Part shown: piece by piece, positions 1-8,626 of the stretch
Layout of the letters: the number at the start of each line of letters is the position of its first letter
Numbering within the stretch: the stretch's first letter is position 1
Assembly: GCA_025408425.1 (NCBI GenBank)
Contig: JANXYX010000043.1
Location: 151,500-215,499 of the forward strand
DNA length: 64,000 bases
Direction of reading: 5' to 3'
Origin: Granulicella sp.
Lineage (GTDB): Bacteria > Acidobacteriota > Terriglobia > Terriglobales > Acidobacteriaceae
Notes under the pieces: generated by a model
Seen by the model: only the letters and a program-made list of their open reading frames with translations
What the model was told of the DNA's origin: nothing
Database searches by the model: none
Made by a program: the position numbers and the translations under genes

Positions 1-509
1 ATACGCATGCCACGTCCGCCACCACCCGCCACCGCCTTCAGGATCACCGGATAGCCAACTTCCTTGGCCCACTCCAGCGCCTCGTTCTCGTCCGCGATCA
101 CTCCATCCGACCCCGGCAGAATAGGCACCTTCGCCTTCTTCATCGTCTGCCGCGCCGTGGACTTCTCGCCCATCATCCGCGTCACCTCAGGCGGAGGCCC
201 AATGAACTTTATATTCGAAGCCCGGCAAACCTCGGCGAAGTTCGCATTCTCACTCAGCAGTCCATACCCCGGATGGATCGCATCCACATCCGCAATCTCC
301 GCGGCGGAGATCACCGCAGGCACATTCAGGTAGCTGTCCGAAGACCGAGGAGGCCCAATGCAAATCGCCTCATCGGCAAACCGCACGTGCAGGCTGTTTC
401 TATCCGCCTCGCTGTACACCGCAACAGTGCGGATGCCCATCTCTTTGCACGCGCTAATCACCCGTAGCGCAATCTCACCACGATTAGCAATCAATACCTT
501 ACGAAACAT
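1..509 (-). CDS. accC: Biotin carboxylase subunit of acetyl-CoA carboxylase (N-terminal part, cut by the window edge)
   Basis: ATP-dependent carboxylation of biotin carried on BCCP, the first half-reaction of acetyl-CoA carboxylase (fatty-acid synthesis, cytoplasm). The minus strand reads [17 protein letters not shown] from an ATG at 509, the invariant biotin-carboxylase start. It continues through [10 protein letters not shown] and the ATP-grasp glycine loop ([11 protein letters not shown]), which runs off the left edge. About 169 residues of an expected 450 are present. It lies about 50 bp downstream of accB on the same strand, the usual accB-accC order, so the two are probably co-transcribed. 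No frame damage is seen in the visible part. Confidence 0.95.
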   Translation of the reverse strand, partial: MFRKVLIANRGEIALRVISACKEMGIRTVAVYSEADRNSLHVRFADEAICIGPPRSSDSYLNVPAVISAAEIADVDAIHPGYGLLSENANFAEVCRASNIKFIGPPPEVTRMMGEKSTARQTMKKAKVPILPGSDGVIADENEALEWAKEVGYPVILKAVAGGGGRGMR

Positions 510-560
510 AAATGCGGATGCCTTCCATCGAACCGGTTGTAGCCATTCTCTGCACTCGCT

Positions 561-1058
561 CTATCGAGCCCTGATCGCGAACAGCGCCTGACCATACTCC
601 ACCGGCTGGCCGCTCGCCGTAATCTGCCGCACTACTTCTCCAGCAACGTCGGATTCGATCTCGTTCATCAGCTTCATCGCTTCTACGATGCACAGCACCT
701 GGCCCACCTCCACCTGATCGCCGATCTTCACAAACGCAGGCGCTCCTGGCGAAGGAGACTCGTAAAACGTCCCCACAATCGGTGACTTGACGTTATGCAA
801 TACTTCAACCGGAGCAGCGGCAGCGACAGGCTCAGCCGCAACGGCAACAGGTACGGCAAGCTGTGCCGGTGCCGCGGGGGCCGAAGCCATCAACCGGCTC
901 AACTGCGCCATGTCAAATCCCGGCGCACCAACCGCAGGCTCACCCGCAAACTTGATCCGAACCTTCAGGTCTTCGCGCTCCATGTCGAACTCGGCAATCT
1001 CGTTCGCTTTCAGAAACTCGACCAGTTCACGCAGCTCATCCAACTTATTCCCGTCCAT
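561..1058 (-). CDS. accB: Biotin carboxyl carrier protein of acetyl-CoA carboxylase
   Basis: Carries the biotin that shuttles CO2 from biotin carboxylase to the carboxyltransferase. The protein has 165 residues, normal for BCCP. Residues 1-45 are the N-terminal helical region (MDGNKLDELRELVEFLK). Residues 57-83 form an Ala/Pro/Val-rich flexible linker. Residues 90-165 are the biotinyl domain, with the EAMKL motif at 126-130 and K129 as the biotinylated lysine. It sits between the M24 peptidase (61 bp upstream) and accC on one strand. In many bacteria efp separates the peptidase from accB; here it is absent. Confidence 0.96.
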   Translation of the reverse strand: MDGNKLDELRELVEFLKANEIAEFDMEREDLKVRIKFAGEPAVGAPGFDMAQLSRLMASAPAAPAQLAVPVAVAAEPVAAAAPVEVLHNVKSPIVGTFYESPSPGAPAFVKIGDQVEVGQVLCIVEAMKLMNEIESDVAGEVVRQITASGQPVEYGQALFAIRAR

Positions 1059-1119
1059 CAGATCTCTTTCCGTGTCTCACGAGACACTCTTTCTTCCAAA
1101 TCAATCTCGACAGCTGGAT

Positions 1120-2205
1120 CTACAGCTCGATCCAGGCCTTTACGCTAGGCGTCAAAACCTCTCCGCCTGTCGCAGTCACTTGCACCATATCTTCGATTCG
1201 TATCCCAAACTTGTCCGGAATATATACCCCGGGCTCGATCGTAATCACCATACCTTGCTTCAATACCTGCTTCTGCTTCGCCGCAATTCTCGGGCCTTCA
1301 TGAATCTCCAACCCAACACCGTGTCCGGTCGAATGGCTGAAGTACTTATCAAGTCCATCCCGACGCAATACGCTTCGTGCCGCTTCGTCTACTTCGCCAG
1401 CCGTTACTCCGGGCGCAACTGCACCCACGGCTGCCATTTGGGCTTCCAGAACAGAATCATACACTTCACGCTCCCCCGGAAGCGCTCTTCCCAGGTGCAC
1501 GGTACGCGTCATATCCGAGCAGTACCCACCCAGCACCACTCCAAAATCCAGCGTCACAAACCCTCGCTTGGGCAGCTTCAACATCGTCGCCCGGCCATGC
1601 GGCAGCGCAGACCGCGCCCCACTCGCCACAATCGTCTCAAACGACATCCCCTCCGCTCCAGCCAGTCGCGCAGCATGCTCCAACTCCGCAGCAACCGCAA
1701 CCTCCGTCAGCCCCGCATCGAGATACGTCAGCATGCCGCTGAACAGCCCGCAGCCCAACTCCGCAGCCTTCCGCATCAACGCAATTTCATCGGCATCCTT
1801 TACCTCCCGCAACGCTGCGACCAGCGCTTCCACAGGCCGAAACAGCCTTCGCCGAACCTTTGCCGATACCACCTTCCGCATCGCCTCCAGTCCCGCAACC
1901 GTCGTCTGCGTAGCGTCGAAACCGCATGCAGAAACTCCAGCAGCCTCAATCCATTCACAAGCCGCCAACACTGCCGGCTTGGTTGCGATCACCACTCGCG
2001 TCCCCTGAGCCTCAACCCTCGCCTGCGCCGTATACCTTCCATCGGTGAACAGCACAGCCCGGCCACCCAACAACACCAGCGCCCCACTCGATCCCGTAAA
2101 CCCGCACAGGTAGCGAACATCTGGCAGATGCGTCACCAGCAATGCGTCAACACCCGCAACCTTTGCCGCAGCCACCGTCATCTTTCGTCGCAAGCTCAGA
2201 TTCAT
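1120..2205 (-). CDS. M24 family metallopeptidase (Xaa-Pro aminopeptidase/prolidase type)
   Basis: A pita-bread-fold, two-metal aminopeptidase that removes residues N-terminal to proline. About 361 residues from the ATG at 2205 (MNLSLRRKM); an in-frame upstream codon at 2247 and an ATG at 2181 are alternatives. The N-terminal creatinase-like domain runs to about residue 120. The catalytic domain shows the ordered metal-ligand motifs: the Asp pair in LDFGVVLGGYCSDMTRT, His in STGHGVGLEIHEGP, and Glu in ITIEPGVYI and GIRIEDMVQV. Its position just upstream of accB-accC on the same strand is the common peptidase-(efp)-accBC arrangement. Its start is within about 80 bp of the divergent metallophosphoesterase, so that gap must hold both promoters. 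Confidence 0.88.
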   Translation of the reverse strand: MNLSLRRKMTVAAAKVAGVDALLVTHLPDVRYLCGFTGSSGALVLLGGRAVLFTDGRYTAQARVEAQGTRVVIATKPAVLAACEWIEAAGVSACGFDATQTTVAGLEAMRKVVSAKVRRRLFRPVEALVAALREVKDADEIALMRKAAELGCGLFSGMLTYLDAGLTEVAVAAELEHAARLAGAEGMSFETIVASGARSALPHGRATMLKLPKRGFVTLDFGVVLGGYCSDMTRTVHLGRALPGEREVYDSVLEAQMAAVGAVAPGVTAGEVDEAARSVLRRDGLDKYFSHSTGHGVGLEIHEGPRIAAKQKQVLKQGMVITIEPGVYIPDKFGIRIEDMVQVTATGGEVLTPSVKAWIEL

Positions 2206-2283
2206 CTGTCTGATTCTACCCAACTCGCGACCACAATCGCCTCCCATCTGGCATCTGCCCCCTCCAACCCGGTATCATGAACT

Positions 2284-3159
2284 ATGTCCGGGTTTCACCC
2301 CCAACCTGCATCGCGCTTCACGCGCCGCAACTTTCTCATCGGCTCCGGAGCAGCCGCCGCAACTTTAGCTCTCTACGCAGGCGAAATAGCCCGCCATGAG
2401 ATTGACGTGGTCCACCGCCCCATCGCCATAGCAAACCTGCCGGACGCCTTCCGTGGCTACCGTATCGCCCAGATCAGCGATATCCACCTCGAAGAATTTA
2501 CTGAGCCCTACTTCCTCGAACGCGTCATCCACCATGTCAACGCCCTCAATGTCGACCTCGTCCTCATCACCGGAGACTTTGTCACCATGGGAGCCTTCAC
2601 ATTTATCTCGGCCAACCACGCCGCTCACCGCTGTGCCGAACTCCTCGCGACCCTCACCAGCCCCCTCCGCTACGCCATCCTCGGCAATCACGATGTCACC
2701 GTCGGCGCCAGCATGGTCATTCGCGCCCTCACCGCCAACGGAACCCCCGTCCTCGTCAATCAACACGTCCCCATCGAGCGCAACGGCTCCCGTTTCTGGC
2801 TCTGCGGCGCAGAAGACCCCGGCACCAGCCATCCGGATCTCGACCTCACCATTCCCGCCAACCCCGACGGCCCCGTTATCCTTATGGCCCACGAGCCCGA
2901 CTTCGCCGACATCGTCTCCCAGCACCCCCGCGGCTCGCTCGTCGACCTCATGCTCTCTGGCCACACCCACGGAGGCCAGATCAAGCTCCCCTTCCTGGGC
3001 CCACTCGTCCTCCCCCCCATGGGCAGGATCTACCCCCACGGCATCTTCCACCTCAACAAGATGCAACTCTACGTCAACCGCGGCATCGGCACCGTAGGCA
3101 TCCCCTTCCGCCTCAACTGCCCCCCCGAAATCACTCTTCTCACCCTCCAGCCCGAATAA
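2284..3159 (+). CDS. Tat-exported metallophosphoesterase (YkuE/LpxH-like calcineurin fold)
   Basis: A 291-residue calcineurin-like phosphoesterase. The N terminus has a twin-arginine signal (FTRRNFLIG, residues 12-20) followed by an alanine-rich hydrophobic stretch, so export by Tat as a folded metalloprotein is likely. The metal-binding motifs appear in order: SDIH at 65-68, GDF at 97-99, GNHD at 134-137 and GHTHGGQ near residue 223. This matches the YkuE/UDP-2,3-diacylglucosamine-hydrolase-like group. The substrate cannot be told from sequence. It is divergent from the M24 peptidase and is followed 59 bp later by the GH31 gene on the same strand. Confidence 0.85.
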   Translation: MSGFHPQPASRFTRRNFLIGSGAAAATLALYAGEIARHEIDVVHRPIAIANLPDAFRGYRIAQISDIHLEEFTEPYFLERVIHHVNALNVDLVLITGDFVTMGAFTFISANHAAHRCAELLATLTSPLRYAILGNHDVTVGASMVIRALTANGTPVLVNQHVPIERNGSRFWLCGAEDPGTSHPDLDLTIPANPDGPVILMAHEPDFADIVSQHPRGSLVDLMLSGHTHGGQIKLPFLGPLVLPPMGRIYPHGIFHLNKMQLYVNRGIGTVGIPFRLNCPPEITLLTLQPE

Positions 3160-3218
3160 GATCCACCCCACACAACTTACTTCTGCGTTATATGATGTCT
3201 TGGCTCTTGGAGGTTCAG

Positions 3219-5780
3219 ATGCCACAACCACTGAACTATCGTTTGCCTGCCCGTGCGTTCGCGCTGGTCCTGGTTCCTCTATCATCCGCCACAATCGCTC
3301 AGAATCCTTCGTCGGCACCCCAACCGCGTGTAGCGCTCGAGTCTGTAACCAGCGCCCAGCCTCTCCGCGACGGGATTGTCATTAAGGCAGGTCAGGCAAC
3401 CCTGCACATTACCGCGCTTCGAGACGATATCCTCCGCGTCCGCATCGCTCCAGGCAACACGCTTCCGGAGGACGCTTCGTGCGCAGTCCTGCCCGGACCA
3501 CGCACCAAAACAGTAGATGTACGACCGATGGAAAACCCAACCGCAGTAGGGTTCCGTACGGCATCGCTCGACGTTCGGATCGAGCGCACTCCCCTGCGAC
3601 TGGTCGTTCGTGATCTTGCAGGCAATGTCATCTGCGCCGACGCTCTCGATCGACCAACAGAATTCACTCACGGCGGCTTTTCAGTCTCCAAAGACATGCC
3701 TGCCGACGAACACTTCTTCGGCCTCGGCGACAAGACAGGATCATTCGACCGCCGCAACCAGGCCTACACCCTCTGGAACACTGACTTTGGCATCCAGGAA
3801 TCAGCAGACCCAATCTACAAGAGCATCCCCTTCTTCCTGGCCATCAGTGGCGGTCGTAGCTACGGTCTCTTCCTAGACAATACATGGCGCACCTGGTTCG
3901 ACTTCGGCAAACAGGCTCGCAACGCATACTCCTTCGGTGCCGAGGGCGGCCCCCTCGACTACTACTTCATCAATGGCCCCACCCCAAAGCAGGTAGTAGA
4001 ACGCTATGTCTACCTCACCGGCACGCCGCCGCTTCCTCCGCTGTGGGCCCTCGGATTCCAGCAATCTCGTTACAGCTACACTCCCGAATCCCAACTGCGC
4101 GAGGTCGCCACACGCCTGCGGGCGGATAAGATTCCGTCTGACGCTGTATATCTCGACATCGACTACCAGTACAGGAACCGTCCTTTCACCGTCAATCCCG
4201 TCACATTTCCGGACTTCCCTGGTCTCGTCGCTGATCTCCACAAACAGCATCTTCATCTGATCACCATCACAGATCTCCACATCGCCCACGTCGCCAATCA
4301 GGGATACGCACCTTACGACACCGGTCACGCAGGCGACCACTTCGTAAAAAATCCTGACGGCAGCGAATTCGTCGGCGTCGTCTGGCCAGGCCCTGCGGTC
4401 TTCCCCGACTTCACTCGTGCCCAGACTCGCGCATGGTGGGGCGGCCTCTACAAGGAGTTCGTTCAGGACGGCGTTGCCGGCTTCTGGAATGACATGAACG
4501 AACCCTCGGTATTCGACGGTCCCGCCGGAACCATGCCCCTCGATAGCGTCCATCGCATCGATGAGCCAGGCTTCACTACCCGCACCGCCTCCCACGCAGA
4601 GATTCACAACATCCTTGGCATGGAAAATGAGCGCGCCACCTACGAAGGGCTCCTGAAGCTTCGCCCTGACGAGCGCCCCTTCGTTCTGACCCGTGCCACC
4701 TATGCCGGCGGCCAGCGCTACGGATTTACCTGGACCGGGGACAACGCCTCCACTTGGAATCAACTCCGCTTGGGCACTCAGATGCTTCTTAATCTTGGCC
4801 TCAGTGGCATATCGTTCGTCGGCGATGACATCGGCGGATTTGGCGGCTCCGCCCCGCCAGACCTTCTCACCCGCTGGCTTGAGGTTGGCGCCTTCAATCC
4901 CATGTATCGCGATCACAGCACAATCGGCTCACTACCGCAGGAGGTCTGGGCACATGGTCCTGAACAGGAAGCGATCCGCCGCCGCTACATCGAGACGCGC
5001 TATCGTCTCCTCCCCTACATCTACACGCTTGCTGACGAAGCCTCCCGCAACGGTCTCCCGCTCGTCCGACCGCTCTTCCTGGAATTTCCCAACTACTTGA
5101 CCGCAATCGACACTGAATTTCTTCTAGGGCCCGACCTTCTCGTCGCGCCGCCGCCATTCGCAGAGATGCCCGAAGACTTCGCAGTCTCGTATCCACAAGG
5201 CGATTGGTACGACTTCTGGACTGGCCAGAAGATGCCTCCTTCTCCTACCCCACCGACAATTGTCCAGATCGCCAACGCGGCTGCCAATGGAGAATCCGCA
5301 GCCAGTTTCCCCATGCCCGACAAAATTCACCCCGTACTGGATACGCTACCCGTGTACGTACGCGGCGGCAGCATCCTCCCGATGCAACCCCTGGTACAGA
5401 GCACGGACGAGACCCCACAGGGCCCGCTCGAACTGCGCGTCTATCCAGGCCAGCAGTGCAACGGCTCAATCTACCTGGATGACGGCCACACCTTCCGTTA
5501 CCAACACGGTGAGTTTCTCCGTCAGGCGTTTACTTGCCAGTCCGACAATACCTCGATGAGTGTCCGGTTCGACGCACGCCAGGGAACCTACTCCCCCTGG
5601 TGGAAGTCCATCGAAGTCGTGATCTACAACTGGTCCTCCGCTCAGGTCGACGCCAGGCTTTCAGATTCGACAAAGCCCTTGAAGACAACATTCGATACGT
5701 CGGCACACACGCTCCACATCCTTATCCCGGACGTCGCCGGAAAGGAGGAACTACGCATCACAGAACGGGTATCTCGGTAG
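3219..5780 (+). CDS. Secreted glycoside hydrolase family 31 (alpha-glucosidase type)
   Basis: A retaining alpha-glycosidase of 853 residues. The start at 3219 is preferred over ATGs at 3192 and 3195 because GGAGG (3209-3213) lies 5 nt before it and a signal peptide (MPQPLNYRLPARAFALVLVP...) follows at once. The N-terminal beta-sandwich carries HFFGLGDKTG, typical of GH31. The catalytic barrel contains GFWNDMNEPSVF with the presumed nucleophile Asp near residue 425. It is followed by FTWTGDNAS, where the acid/base Asp is expected, and GISFVGDDIGGF. A C-terminal beta domain follows. Likely periplasmic or outer-surface breakdown of alpha-glucans or xylosylated oligosaccharides; the exact linkage cannot be read from sequence. 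Confidence 0.9.
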   Translation: MPQPLNYRLPARAFALVLVPLSSATIAQNPSSAPQPRVALESVTSAQPLRDGIVIKAGQATLHITALRDDILRVRIAPGNTLPEDASCAVLPGPRTKTVDVRPMENPTAVGFRTASLDVRIERTPLRLVVRDLAGNVICADALDRPTEFTHGGFSVSKDMPADEHFFGLGDKTGSFDRRNQAYTLWNTDFGIQESADPIYKSIPFFLAISGGRSYGLFLDNTWRTWFDFGKQARNAYSFGAEGGPLDYYFINGPTPKQVVERYVYLTGTPPLPPLWALGFQQSRYSYTPESQLREVATRLRADKIPSDAVYLDIDYQYRNRPFTVNPVTFPDFPGLVADLHKQHLHLITITDLHIAHVANQGYAPYDTGHAGDHFVKNPDGSEFVGVVWPGPAVFPDFTRAQTRAWWGGLYKEFVQDGVAGFWNDMNEPSVFDGPAGTMPLDSVHRIDEPGFTTRTASHAEIHNILGMENERATYEGLLKLRPDERPFVLTRATYAGGQRYGFTWTGDNASTWNQLRLGTQMLLNLGLSGISFVGDDIGGFGGSAPPDLLTRWLEVGAFNPMYRDHSTIGSLPQEVWAHGPEQEAIRRRYIETRYRLLPYIYTLADEASRNGLPLVRPLFLEFPNYLTAIDTEFLLGPDLLVAPPPFAEMPEDFAVSYPQGDWYDFWTGQKMPPSPTPPTIVQIANAAANGESAASFPMPDKIHPVLDTLPVYVRGGSILPMQPLVQSTDETPQGPLELRVYPGQQCNGSIYLDDGHTFRYQHGEFLRQAFTCQSDNTSMSVRFDARQGTYSPWWKSIEVVIYNWSSAQVDARLSDSTKPLKTTFDTSAHTLHILIPDVAGKEELRITERVSR

Positions 5781-5821
5781 GCGGAGCCACCATCCGCCAT
5801 CATGGTCTCGTTACCGAGACC
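5780..5821. terminator. Hairpins between the convergent GH31 and HTH genes
   Basis: Two small inverted repeats fill the 30-bp gap: GGCGGA/TCCGCC around 5780-5798 and GGTCTCG-TTAC-CGAGACC at 5804-5821, the latter overlapping the stop codon of the HTH gene. Neither is followed by a clear T-run, so termination from both sides is plausible but weak. Confidence 0.3.
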
Positions 5822-6065
5822 TCCCCACAGGCTTCTTCTGCTTCGGCTCCACCGCCGCGGGTGTCACCACCTTCACCCCGGACTTCTCATCCATCCATGC
5901 ATCCAGTAGGCTCTTCTTGAACCGCCACCGGTTCCCCAGCTTGAAAGCCGGAATAAATCCTTCAGAAGCATACCGATACAGCGTGTCCCCGCTGATTCCC
6001 AGGTACTCCGACGCCTGCCGGATATCCATCACTTCGCGGACCGCAACCTGCGCCATACCAGCCAT
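5811..6065 (-). CDS. Small excisionase-like helix-turn-helix DNA-binding protein
   Basis: An 84-residue protein with one MerR/Xis-like HTH (HTH_17 type). DIRQASEYLGISGDTLYRYASEG is the first helix pair, followed by the wing IPAFKLGNRWRF. The tail (KSGVKVVTPAAVEPKQKKP) is basic and disordered-looking. The ATG at 6065 has GGAGGG (6073-6078) 7 nt upstream, which decides the start over a longer TTG frame at 6080. No integrase, phage or plasmid gene lies beside it, so this is probably one of the many stand-alone excisionase-family regulators. Target unknown. Confidence 0.75.
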   Translation of the reverse strand: MAGMAQVAVREVMDIRQASEYLGISGDTLYRYASEGFIPAFKLGNRWRFKKSLLDAWMDEKSGVKVVTPAAVEPKQKKPVGRSR

Positions 6066-6239
6066 TAGAACACCCTCCAAACCACCTCAAAACAGGAAAA
6101 TACCAGCGGAGAACCCACAATCACGGCACACTCTTTGTATCCCTTTTTACCTACCCACACAATAAAAATCTCAGACGTTAACTATTAACTAACTGATCCC
6201 AAGGTCTCAAAAGACCCCAAACTGACCCAGAACAGCATC
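6066..6239. other. Intergenic stretch without a recognised gene
   Basis: AT-richer DNA between the HTH start and the element downstream of pfkA. It contains the presumed promoter of the HTH gene. No ORF with coding character and no convincing consensus promoter were seen. Confidence 0.4.
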
Positions 6240-6370
6240 AAAAAGTGCCCCGGCCATAGACCGGAGCACTCCCCTTTAGAATCAATACCTTGCAAAAGCA
6301 TGGTCCAAACCTAAAGTATCTGCAATCAAGACTTTAGCCAAATACAGGCCAGTGGGGGGATACCCACTAC
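6240..6370 (-). repeat. 3' intergenic element, copy C (diverged), ending in a terminator, downstream of pfkA
   Basis: Read on the minus strand after the pfkA stop: a short palindrome AGTGGG/CCCACT (6351-6368) with a run of six Cs inside, then GGCTAAAGTCTTGATTGCAG, then GCAAGGTATTGATTCTAAAG, and last a hairpin AGTGCTCCGG/CCGGGGCACT (6244-6270, one mismatch) followed by TTTTT. The order (G/C-run palindrome, AT-rich core, GC hairpin plus T-run) is the same as in the copies at 11472-11708 and 24523-24710. The core here is only loosely similar. The hairpin is a good intrinsic terminator for pfkA. Confidence 0.6.
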
Positions 6371-6377
6371 CCAAACT

Positions 6378-7421
6378 CTAAACCGCTCCAGCCAAAGGTT
6401 GCAAGCTCTTCACAACAGCCAGCAGATCCTCGCTCACCGTCCTCGTCTTCGCAATAGCTTCTGCAATTGGAATATGCGTGATCTCCGTTCCTCGCAGAAC
6501 GACCAGTTGGCCAAACTTCCCAGCATGTACCAAGTCGATCGCCGCCACGCCATAACGCGTCGCCAGCATCCGGTCGTAAGCCGAAGGCGTCCCACCCCGC
6601 TGCGTGTGCCCTAGGTTCACGCTCCGCGTCTCATACCCCGTACGCTTCTCGATCTCCTCAGCCAGCACCTGTCCAATCCCGCTCAACCGCGCATGTCCAA
6701 ACGAGTCCACCGCCGTCCCGAGCACTACTTGGTCCGCCTCCGGCAACTTCGCTCCCTCAGCGACAACCACGATCGAAAATTTCTTCCCATGCTCCCGGCG
6801 GTATTTCACCAATCGGCAAACGTCTTCGATATCAATTGGCAACTCCGGCACCAGAATCACATCTGCACCGCCAGCAATACCTGACGTCACAGCGATCCAG
6901 CCCGCATCCCGCCCCATCACCTCGCACACAATCACGCGATTATGCGCCTCAGCGGTCGAGTGCAGACGGTCCACCGCCTCTGTAGCAATCGAAACAGCCG
7001 TATCAAAACCAAAGCAAGCGTCTGTCCCGCTCAAATCGTTGTCAATCGTCTTGGGTACACCCACACAATTCACGCCCCGCTCTGCAAGAGCAAGACTGAT
7101 CGACTGTGTATCGTCTCCGCCCAGTGCAATCAGCGCATCCAGCTTATGGCTCGCCAGTACCTCGGCACACTTCTCAAACCCACCCGGAATCTTCTTCACA
7201 TTCGTCCGCGATGACCGCAGAATAGTCCCGCCCCGGTGCAAAATTCCCGACGTCGTCTCCAGTGTCAGCGGCATCGTGACATCGTCCAAAACGCCGCGCC
7301 AACCTTCCATGAAACCCACAAACTCGTCACCATGGTGCAGAATTCCCTTCCGCACTGCCGCACGTATCACCGCGTTCAATCCAGGACAATCCCCACCACC
7401 GGTCAACATTCCAATCCGCAT
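6378..7421 (-). CDS. pfkA: 6-phosphofructokinase with pyrophosphate-type active-site residues
   Basis: Phosphorylates fructose 6-phosphate in glycolysis. 347 residues, single domain, opening with MRIGMLTGGGDCPGLNAVIR. The phosphoryl-donor loop is GGDDT at 101-105 and the substrate loop is VPKTIDND around 122-128. In the PFK family, ATP enzymes of the E. coli type have Gly at positions 104 and 124, whereas pyrophosphate-dependent enzymes have Asp and Lys. This protein has D104 and K124, so it is probably PPi-dependent and possibly reversible. That is inference from residues only. Monocistronic, followed by a terminator hairpin at 6244-6270. Confidence 0.9.
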   Translation of the reverse strand: MRIGMLTGGGDCPGLNAVIRAAVRKGILHHGDEFVGFMEGWRGVLDDVTMPLTLETTSGILHRGGTILRSSRTNVKKIPGGFEKCAEVLASHKLDALIALGGDDTQSISLALAERGVNCVGVPKTIDNDLSGTDACFGFDTAVSIATEAVDRLHSTAEAHNRVIVCEVMGRDAGWIAVTSGIAGGADVILVPELPIDIEDVCRLVKYRREHGKKFSIVVVAEGAKLPEADQVVLGTAVDSFGHARLSGIGQVLAEEIEKRTGYETRSVNLGHTQRGGTPSAYDRMLATRYGVAAIDLVHAGKFGQLVVLRGTEITHIPIAEAIAKTRTVSEDLLAVVKSLQPLAGAV

Positions 7422-7543
7422 TCACAACCCTCCAAAACGACGTTAGGACAACAGCGGAATCATACTCCAGCCTCGAAGTTCTTTCTGCATCTGCCTCCCT
7501 ATCTTCCCGACAATTGCGGCCGCTCCCCCATCGACGCCCTGCC

Positions 7544-8557
7544 TCACCGCCACCAGTCCGATACCAGCGCCACTCCATGCACCACCTCAGTCGGCCGCCC
7601 CGGCTCCGGCGACCACACCCTAAGCCCCTCCACATCCGCCAACTCCAGTAACCGCTCCATCGGCTGTCGCCAGCCATGCAGTGCCAGATCAAACAAACCC
7701 CAATGAATTGGCATTAGCGATCCAGCTCCACCCAACGCTACAAACGCCTTCGCCGCAGCATCCGGCCCCAGATGGATGCCTTCCCATAGTTCGTGATATG
7801 CACCGATCTCCAGCATCGTCAGGTCGAAAGGCCCATACTCCAACCCAATCTGCCCAAACCCATCCCACCACCCTGAGTCAGCCCCGAAATACACCGAATG
7901 CCTTGCTCCTTTCAGCACAAATGCGCTCCAGAGAGTCTCGAAACGGTTTCCCAACCCTCTGCCCGAAAAATGTCGTGAGGGCACAGCCGTCACTGAGACC
8001 GCAGCCCCCTCCCGACCAACCACCTCGACTCTATCCGTCCAATCCAGTTCCCTGATCCGTTCAGCCGCCACCCCAAACTTCCGCAGAATCCCTCCGACCC
8101 CCAGCGACGTCACCCACTCAGCGTGTGACAGCTTCGGCAACCTTGCCAGTCGCTGAACTGTGGCCTTTCCAAGATGGTCGTAGTGGTCGTGCGACACAAT
8201 CACCACATCGATCTCCGGCAGATCTTCCAGCTGCATCGGTGCTTCAAAGAAGCGCTTCGGTCCTGCCCATCGCACCGGCGAAGCCCGCTCATCCCACACC
8301 GGATCAATTAGCACCCGCAGACCATCTATCTCTAACAACAGCGACGAGTGCCCCATCCACGTCACCCGCAACCCGCTCTCCGGAGCCAACTCAAACACCC
8401 CTACATCGGTCCGAAACGGTCCAAGCGCCCGCTTCGGAACCTTCTCTTCCTTGCTCTTCAAATAGAGCGGAAGGATCTTCCAGATCATCGCCGCTCCACC
8501 CACCACCGTAGGCACCGGATTCAAAAACCTCCGGCCCACCTTCTCAGCCCGCGTCAA
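7544..8557 (-). CDS. MBL-fold metallohydrolase (UlaG/NAPE-PLD-like)
   Basis: A 337-residue metallo-beta-lactamase-fold hydrolase. Features are RFLNPVPTV near the N terminus, WMGHSSLLLEIDGLRVLIDPVW, the metal motif SHDHYDHLG, a later GADSGW, and IHWGLFDLALHGW near the C terminus. This layout fits the NAPE-phospholipase D/UlaG-like group. The only in-frame start giving the full N terminus is TTG at 8557. It follows fadD by 69 bp on the same strand and may be the last gene of a tetR-fadD-MBL operon, hinting at a lipid or acyl-derivative substrate. The substrate is unproven. Confidence 0.82.
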   Translation of the reverse strand: MTRAEKVGRRFLNPVPTVVGGAAMIWKILPLYLKSKEEKVPKRALGPFRTDVGVFELAPESGLRVTWMGHSSLLLEIDGLRVLIDPVWDERASPVRWAGPKRFFEAPMQLEDLPEIDVVIVSHDHYDHLGKATVQRLARLPKLSHAEWVTSLGVGGILRKFGVAAERIRELDWTDRVEVVGREGAAVSVTAVPSRHFSGRGLGNRFETLWSAFVLKGARHSVYFGADSGWWDGFGQIGLEYGPFDLTMLEIGAYHELWEGIHLGPDAAAKAFVALGGAGSLMPIHWGLFDLALHGWRQPMERLLELADVEGLRVWSPEPGRPTEVVHGVALVSDWWR

Positions 8558-8626
8558 AAAATGCCCATGTCGATTAGATACTCAGACTGCCCATTTCATT
8601 GCAATTAAAGATTTCAGCCCCTAATA

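Noticed and set aside
787..2280. Long plus-strand open frame (497 codons) across accB and the M24 peptidase
   Set aside because: Antisense to two genes with clear motifs; low-complexity Ser/Arg/His-rich translation typical of a shadow frame in GC-rich DNA.
5811..6065. Excisionase of an integrated element
   Set aside because: No integrase, tRNA or repeat boundary nearby; the single HTH alone is common in stand-alone regulators.
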